Positions 24,060 through 27,979 of a DNA stretch of 27,979 bases are shown piece by piece. The translations under genes and the position numbers were made by a program. Each line of letters opens with the position of its first letter. Within the stretch, counting starts at the first letter, position 1. Location of the stretch: positions 1 to 27,979 of the forward strand of contig DATDFB010000118.1 in the NCBI GenBank assembly GCA_036522835.1, in the 5' to 3' direction. The notes beneath the pieces are model-generated. The model did not search any database and was not told where the DNA came from. It saw only the letters and a list, made by a program, of their open reading frames with translations. Source of the stretch: DATDFB01 sp036522835. GTDB lineage: Bacteria > Acidobacteriota > Thermoanaerobaculia > Gp7-AA8.

Positions 24060-24839
24060 ATGAAACGTTCGTTCGACGAGCTGGTGCGTCTGATGACCAC
24101 GCTTCGTGGTCCCAACGGCTGTCCGTGGGACCGCAAACAGACCCTGCCGTCGCTCAAGCCGTTCATCATCGAGGAGTCGTACGAAGTGGTCGACGCCATC
24201 GACCGCGACGACCGCGCGGACCTCTGCGAGGAGCTCGGCGATTTCCTGCTCCAGGCCGTGTTCGTGGCCGAGGTCACGCGCGAAGAGGGCTCATTCGACA
24301 TCAATGACTCCGTGACCGCGATCTACGAGAAGCTCGTGCGCCGCCACCCGCACGTCTTCGGCGACGTGGAGGCCCGCGACGCCGAGCAGGTGCTGGTCAA
24401 CTGGGAGAAGCTGAAGAACGAGGAGCGCAAGGCGGAGAACAAGAGCGTGCTGGCCGGCGTGCCGCAGTCGCTTCCGGCGCTGCTGAAGGCGTCGCGGTTG
24501 ACGGAAAAAGCAGCGCGCGTCGGCTTCGATTGGCGCCGCACCGAAGACGTCTTCGACAAGCTCTCCGAGGAGCTCGGCGAGCTGCACGAGGCCATCGACT
24601 CCGGCGACGAGTCGCGCATGCACGACGAGATCGGCGACCTCCTCTTCACAATCGCCAACATCGCCCGCAAGCTGAATGTGAACGCCGAGGAGGCGCTGCA
24701 GTCGACGAACCGCAAGTTCCGGCGGCGCTTCGAGTCGATGGAGGCGTCGGTGCGCGAGAGCGGACGGAACCTCGATCAGCTTTCGCTCGAACAGATGGAC
24801 GCGCTATGGGACGAAGCAAAAGCCGCCGAGCGTGGCTGA
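24060..24839 (+). CDS. mazG: Nucleoside triphosphate pyrophosphohydrolase MazG
   Basis: A 259-residue two-domain MazG. The N-terminal domain has CPWDRKQT and the metal motif EESYE...EELGD (Glu38, Glu39, Glu42, Glu58, Asp61). The C-terminal domain repeats it as EELGELHEAI...DEIGDLLF. MazG removes pyrophosphate from (d)NTPs, including damaged ones, and in E. coli lowers ppGpp-related stress effects. The last codons overlap the yidD start. A TAGAAT six bases before the ATG and no ribosome binding site suggest a leaderless message. Confidence 0.95.
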   Translation: MKRSFDELVRLMTTLRGPNGCPWDRKQTLPSLKPFIIEESYEVVDAIDRDDRADLCEELGDFLLQAVFVAEVTREEGSFDINDSVTAIYEKLVRRHPHVFGDVEARDAEQVLVNWEKLKNEERKAENKSVLAGVPQSLPALLKASRLTEKAARVGFDWRRTEDVFDKLSEELGELHEAIDSGDESRMHDEIGDLLFTIANIARKLNVNAEEALQSTNRKFRRRFESMEASVRESGRNLDQLSLEQMDALWDEAKAAERG

Positions 24840-25105
24840 TGGCCGCCGCGGTGGCGGCGTTGACGCTGCTCTTCGCCGCCAGCCCGTTCGGCACGCGCGC
24901 CGGGCTGGCGGCGATCGAGAGCTATCAGGCGCACGTGTCGCCGCACCTCGGCGGCGTCGTGCAGTGCCGCTTCAAACCGACGTGCTCGCACTACGGGCAC
25001 GAGGCGATCGCGAAGTATGGGTTATTGAAGGGCGGCGCGAAGACGGCGTGGCGGATCGCGCGGTGCGGGCCGTGGACGAAGTTGGGAACGGTCGATCTGC
25101 CGTAA
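24806..25105 (+). CDS. yidD: Membrane protein insertion efficiency factor YidD
   Basis: A 99-residue protein. The YidD core is clear: an amphipathic N-terminal helix, CRFKPTCSHYGHEAIAKYG, LLKGG and RIARCGPW. The family helps YidC/Sec insert inner-membrane proteins. Two starts are possible: ATG at 24806, giving a basic N terminus (RSKSRR) before the hydrophobic segment and a 34-nt overlap with mazG, or ATG at 24839, which joins the mazG stop as TGATG. I give the first for its membrane-anchor charge pattern. It is normally next to rnpA and yidC; its position after mazG is a relocation. Confidence 0.88.
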   Translation: MGRSKSRRAWLMAAAVAALTLLFAASPFGTRAGLAAIESYQAHVSPHLGGVVQCRFKPTCSHYGHEAIAKYGLLKGGAKTAWRIARCGPWTKLGTVDLP

Positions 25106-25147
25106 GAGCACCCCAACCTCCGCCGCGCCCGGCCGTCTGACCCTTCG

Positions 25148-25969
25148 ATGACGGAGGCGATCCTGCCGCGCGGGACGTTCTGGGGGCAGCCGCTCCGCTC
25201 GAGCGAGGTCCGCGGCCTGACGCTCACCGACTACACCTACCATCCCTTGCTGCGCGTCGCGCCGCATTGCCACGAGAGCGCCTACCTGAGCATCGTTCTC
25301 TCCGGCGGATACGAGGAGTCGCTGCCCGGCGGGGAGCGGACGTGCCGCGGCGGCACGGTCACGCTGCACCCTCCGCACGAACGTCATGCCGATCGTTTCG
25401 GCACGACCGGCGCGCGCATCTTCACGATCGAGTTCGAGCCGCGGTGGCTCGCCGGCGCCACGGACGGTCTTTCCGTCCTCGATCGGCCGGCGGTATTTCG
25501 CGGAGGAATGATCGCCTCGCTCATGGTGAGAGCGAGCGCAGAGCTGGCGCGGATGGACGACCTCTCGCCGCTGGCGATCGAGGGACTGGCGTACGAGACG
25601 CTCGCCGAGGCGATGCGCGGAGCGCGGGACGGCGGGCGGGGCGCACCGCGGTGGCTCCAGCGCGTCTGGGAGCTCGTCTCGGACCAGTGCCGCGAACGCC
25701 TCACCATCGCCGCGCTGGCGGCGGAGGCGGGAGCTCATCCGGCCCATCTCACGCGCGAGTTCCGCCGCTACTTCGGAATGACCATCGGCGAGGCAATCCG
25801 TTCGCGCCGCATCGAGCTCGCCTCGGATCGACTGGCTTGCTCCGACGATCCGATCGCGCAGGTCGCGCTCGACGCCGGCTTCTCCAGCCAAAGCCACTTT
25901 TCGACGATGTTTCGCAGGGTGACCGGAACCTCGCCGGCGCTCTACCGCCGGCGCGCCCGCCTACGCTGA
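25148..25969 (+). CDS. AraC-family transcriptional regulator
   Basis: A 273-residue regulator. The N-terminal part (1-160) looks like a cupin sensor, with HCHESAYLSIVLSGGYEE and a GGTVTLHPPHERHAD metal/ligand-like strand. The C-terminal AraC DNA-binding domain (about 170-265) has two HTH motifs; the second ends in the family pattern AQVALDAGFSSQSHFSTMFRRVTGTSPALYR. It is a cytoplasmic ligand-dependent regulator; effector unknown. The His-rich cupin motifs match the AraC group whose sensor is a jelly-roll. It stands 42 nt after yidD; the downstream secreted protease is a possible target, from position only. Confidence 0.92.
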   Translation: MTEAILPRGTFWGQPLRSSEVRGLTLTDYTYHPLLRVAPHCHESAYLSIVLSGGYEESLPGGERTCRGGTVTLHPPHERHADRFGTTGARIFTIEFEPRWLAGATDGLSVLDRPAVFRGGMIASLMVRASAELARMDDLSPLAIEGLAYETLAEAMRGARDGGRGAPRWLQRVWELVSDQCRERLTIAALAAEAGAHPAHLTREFRRYFGMTIGEAIRSRRIELASDRLACSDDPIAQVALDAGFSSQSHFSTMFRRVTGTSPALYRRRARLR

Positions 25970-26020
25970 GATCGCGAAAAACGCGCTCGGATCGCGATCG
26001 ATCGCCGCGCGCCCGATGCC

Positions 26021-26026
26021 TATCTT
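26021..26026 (+). promoter_or_regulatory. Possible -10 box of the trypsin-like protease gene
   Basis: TATCTT ends six bases before the ATG at 26033, the same spacing as for mazG and hutU. The hexamer is a weaker match and no -35 box is clear. Confidence 0.3.
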
Positions 26027-26032
26027 CGAGCG

Positions 26033-27151
26033 ATGCGAATCATCAACTGCGTCGCCGCTCTCGTTCTTGCCGCCTGGCCCGCCTCCGCAATCATCATGCG
26101 CCACGACCGCGAGCCGGCCCGCTACGCGGCCCTCGGCAGCCGATTCCCGGCCGTCGGCATGCTCGGCGGCCAAGTGACCTGCACGCTCATCGCGCCGCGC
26201 TGGGCGCTCGGTGCCGCGCACACGATCGAGGACTACTTCAATCCGACGGGCGCTCCGTTCGTCACGTTCGCGGGAAAACGATACGAAATCGATAAAGTCA
26301 TCCTTCATCCGAAACGAGTGCCGCGCACGGTCGACTCCGACGCCGACCTCGTGCTGCTGCGCCTGCGCGAGCCGGTCGAGACGATCGCGCCGGTGCTGCT
26401 GTACGACCGCGACGACGAGCCGGACAAGATCGTCACCATCGCCGGCTGGGGCGAGACGGGCACCGGTCTCACCAGGACGAGAACCGAGCGCGGGAAACTG
26501 TTCGGCGCGAACAATCGCGTCGAGGCGGTGTTCGAGCACTCGCTGATCTTCACCTTCGATACGCCGCCGGCCGGACTCGATCTGGAAGGACTTCCCGGCG
26601 CCGGCGACAGCGGATGTCCGGCCTTGCTCGAGGAGAACGGCAAGGTCTTCATCGTCGGCGTCGGCTCGTTCAACAGCGGCAGCGACGAGACCGCGTCCAC
26701 GTACGGCACGGTCGACGCGTTCGCGCGCGTTTCCGCGCATCGCAAGTGGATTGAGGATACGATCGCGGCCGATCCGCCGTCGAGCATCCCGCTGTTCGGT
26801 GCATACGTACGCGGTACGTCGCTGCCGAAGACTCGAGCCGGAAGCGCGGCCAAGGCGTTCCTCGCGGCCTTCAATTCCGGAAACGTGGCCGCGATGGCCG
26901 CCTTCTACCGGACCTATGGACGCCGCCGCTCCGAGGAGGAGATTCAGAAAACGGCCGCAGCATGGCAGAAGCTGATCGACCAGTACGGTTCTTACGAGCT
27001 CCTCGGCTACAAGGAATCGGGCCCGTACGCGATCGCGGTATTCGTCCGCGCCGCCAAAGGCGGCATCGGACGCGCCGTCGGCGTGCTGCTCGAGCCGGAG
27101 GGCGAGCATCGCATGAAACGCCTGGTCATGGCCGACGCCGCGGAGCCCTAA
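26033..27151 (+). CDS. Secreted trypsin-like serine protease with C-terminal extension
   Basis: A 372-residue protein with a signal peptide (1-19, ending PASA). The S1 chymotrypsin fold is supported by WALGAAHT (His63), DADLVLLRL (Asp105) and GAGDSGCPAL (Ser193). The usual GDSGGP is GDSGCP, an unusual change beside the oxyanion loop. After residue ~265 a second domain follows, with AAKAFLAAFNSGNVAAMAAFYRTYG near 285-308, which resembles the start of an NTF2/SnoaL-like domain used for small-molecule binding or export. The protein is presumably active outside the cytoplasm. Its stop overlaps the convergent nth stop by 4 nt. Confidence 0.85.
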   Translation: MRIINCVAALVLAAWPASAIIMRHDREPARYAALGSRFPAVGMLGGQVTCTLIAPRWALGAAHTIEDYFNPTGAPFVTFAGKRYEIDKVILHPKRVPRTVDSDADLVLLRLREPVETIAPVLLYDRDDEPDKIVTIAGWGETGTGLTRTRTERGKLFGANNRVEAVFEHSLIFTFDTPPAGLDLEGLPGAGDSGCPALLEENGKVFIVGVGSFNSGSDETASTYGTVDAFARVSAHRKWIEDTIAADPPSSIPLFGAYVRGTSLPKTRAGSAAKAFLAAFNSGNVAAMAAFYRTYGRRRSEEEIQKTAAAWQKLIDQYGSYELLGYKESGPYAIAVFVRAAKGGIGRAVGVLLEPEGEHRMKRLVMADAAEP

Positions 27152-27798
27152 TCCTCCCGCGGCTCCTCCGCGCTCGGACACACATCGTTCAGGTCGCACT
27201 CCGCGCACTTCGGCTTCCGCGCCGCGCAGATCTGCCGGCCGTGGTAGATCAGCCGGTGCGAGAACACCGTCCACTCCTTCTGCGGAATCAGCTTCATCAG
27301 GTCCTGCTCGATCTTCTCCGGCTCGCTGTGCGCCGTCAGCGCCAACCGTCCTGCCACGCGCCCGACGTGCGTGTCGACCACCACGCCGACGTTGATCTTG
27401 AACGCGTTCCCCAACACCACGTTCGCCGTCTTCCGCCCCACGCCCGGCAGCGCCGTCAGCTCCTCCATCGTTCGCGGCACCTCGCCGCCGTGGCGCTCCA
27501 CGATTGCTTTGCTGGCTGCGATCACCGCCTTTGCCTTATTGCGGAAGAACCCGGTCTGCTTGACGTCGCGCTCCATCTCCACCTGACTCGCGCTCGCGAA
27601 CGCCGCAGGGCCGGGGTACTTGCGGAAGAGCGACTTCGTCACGATGTTCACCCGCACGTCCGTCGACTGCGCCGAGAGAATCGTGGCGATCAGCAGCTCG
27701 AACGGCGTCGTGTAATCGAGCGAGCACTTCGCCTTCGGGTACATCCGTTTGAGCCGCGCGTTGATCTCCGTCGCGCGCTCCTGCTTCTTCGTCGCCAT
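27148..27798 (-). CDS. nth: Endonuclease III
   Basis: A 216-residue DNA glycosylase/AP lyase for oxidised pyrimidines (base excision repair). Seen: LLIATILSAQSTD, the helix-hairpin-helix LPGVGRKTANVVLGNAF (117-133) with catalytic Lys123, Asp142 in VDTHVGR, and the [4Fe-4S] cysteines in a C-x6-C-x2-C-x5-C pattern (191, 198, 201, 207). I choose ATG 27798 (MATKK); ATG 27804 is possible and adds two residues. It diverges from hutU, with 17 nt between the start codons, and ends by overlapping the protease gene. Confidence 0.95.
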   Translation of the reverse strand: MATKKQERATEINARLKRMYPKAKCSLDYTTPFELLIATILSAQSTDVRVNIVTKSLFRKYPGPAAFASASQVEMERDVKQTGFFRNKAKAVIAASKAIVERHGGEVPRTMEELTALPGVGRKTANVVLGNAFKINVGVVVDTHVGRVAGRLALTAHSEPEKIEQDLMKLIPQKEWTVFSHRLIYHGRQICAARKPKCAECDLNDVCPSAEEPRED

Positions 27799-27803
27799 CG
27801 GCA

Positions 27804-27809
27804 TAGAAT
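27804..27809 (+). promoter_or_regulatory. Probable -10 box of hutU, leaderless start
   Basis: TAGAAT ends six bases before the ATG at 27816, exactly as for mazG. The 17-nt divergent gap with nth means any -35 box lies inside nth. Confidence 0.5.
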
Positions 27810-27815
27810 CAAACC

Positions 27816-27979
27816 ATGACCACCACGCTCGACCCAAGCCGCGTCGTCCACGCGCCGCGCGGCACGGAGCTCTCCTGCCGCGGATGGCAGCAGGAAGCCG
27901 CGCTGCGCATGCTGATGAACAACCTCGACCCCGAGGTCGCCGAGCGGCCGGAGCAGCTCATCGTCTACGGCGGCATCGG
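27816..27979 (+). CDS. hutU: Urocanate hydratase, N-terminal part only
   Basis: Fifty-four codons from an ATG at 27816 to the window end. The sequence RGTELSCRGWQQEAALRM followed by LMNNLDPEVAERPEQLIVYGG is the conserved N terminus of urocanase, the NAD-dependent second enzyme of histidine breakdown (urocanate to imidazolone propionate). The rest lies outside the window. It presumably heads or belongs to a hut operon continuing to the right. No ribosome binding site is seen; the -10 hexamer spacing suggests a leaderless message. Confidence 0.92.
   Translation, partial: MTTTLDPSRVVHAPRGTELSCRGWQQEAALRMLMNNLDPEVAERPEQLIVYGGI

Overview
The window is one contiguous piece of a GC-rich (roughly two-thirds G+C) bacterial chromosome, densely packed with ordinary housekeeping genes. 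The cell is a diderm that recycles meso-diaminopimelate peptidoglycan (Mpl) and has many secreted proteins (S46 peptidase, trypsin-like protease, DUF1573 protein, two paralogous exported proteins). The gene mix, the long GreA fusion and the dispersed palindromes suggest an Acidobacteriota-type genome. That placement is inference; no rRNA or other decisive marker is present.

Layout. 1-184: start of a secreted protein on the minus strand, cut by the window edge. 271-1087 (+): RsbW-like anti-sigma kinase and RsbV-like STAS partner behind a good sigma70-type promoter. 1094-8104 (-): two tandem exported paralogs, lepA, a small split zinc-ribbon membrane protein, an ArsN1-type acetyltransferase, an S46 dipeptidyl-peptidase and a beta-hydroxyacid dehydrogenase. 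8105-8396: no protein gene, but a long inverted repeat (candidate structured RNA) and an intrinsic terminator. 8397-10934 (-): a phospholipid cluster (CDP-alcohol phosphotransferase, PlsC-type acyltransferase, CdsA) followed by a ferredoxin. 10976-14533 (-): a 690-residue GreA fusion and mpl. 14694-15848 (+): DUF1573 protein. 15853-18927 (-): rpmE-yqhQ-prfA and an O-methyltransferase. 19084-20708 (-): DUF47/PiT phosphate uptake pair. 20769-24008 (-): a soluble multi-PAS/GAF histidine kinase. 24060-25969 (+): mazG, yidD and an AraC regulator. 26033-27979: trypsin-like protease, nth, and the start of hutU.

The most unusual non-coding signal is a set of seven palindromic repeats in three sequence families. 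Six of them lie between minus-strand genes and begin 0-5 nt after an upstream stop codon, often filling the whole intergenic gap. One family has a double-hairpin shape with a compensatory base-pair change. A second signal is a recurrent TAGAAT-like hexamer ending 6-8 nt before an ATG, which suggests leaderless transcripts. I found no CRISPR array, tRNA, rRNA, transposase or phage gene, and no complete new defence-like system.
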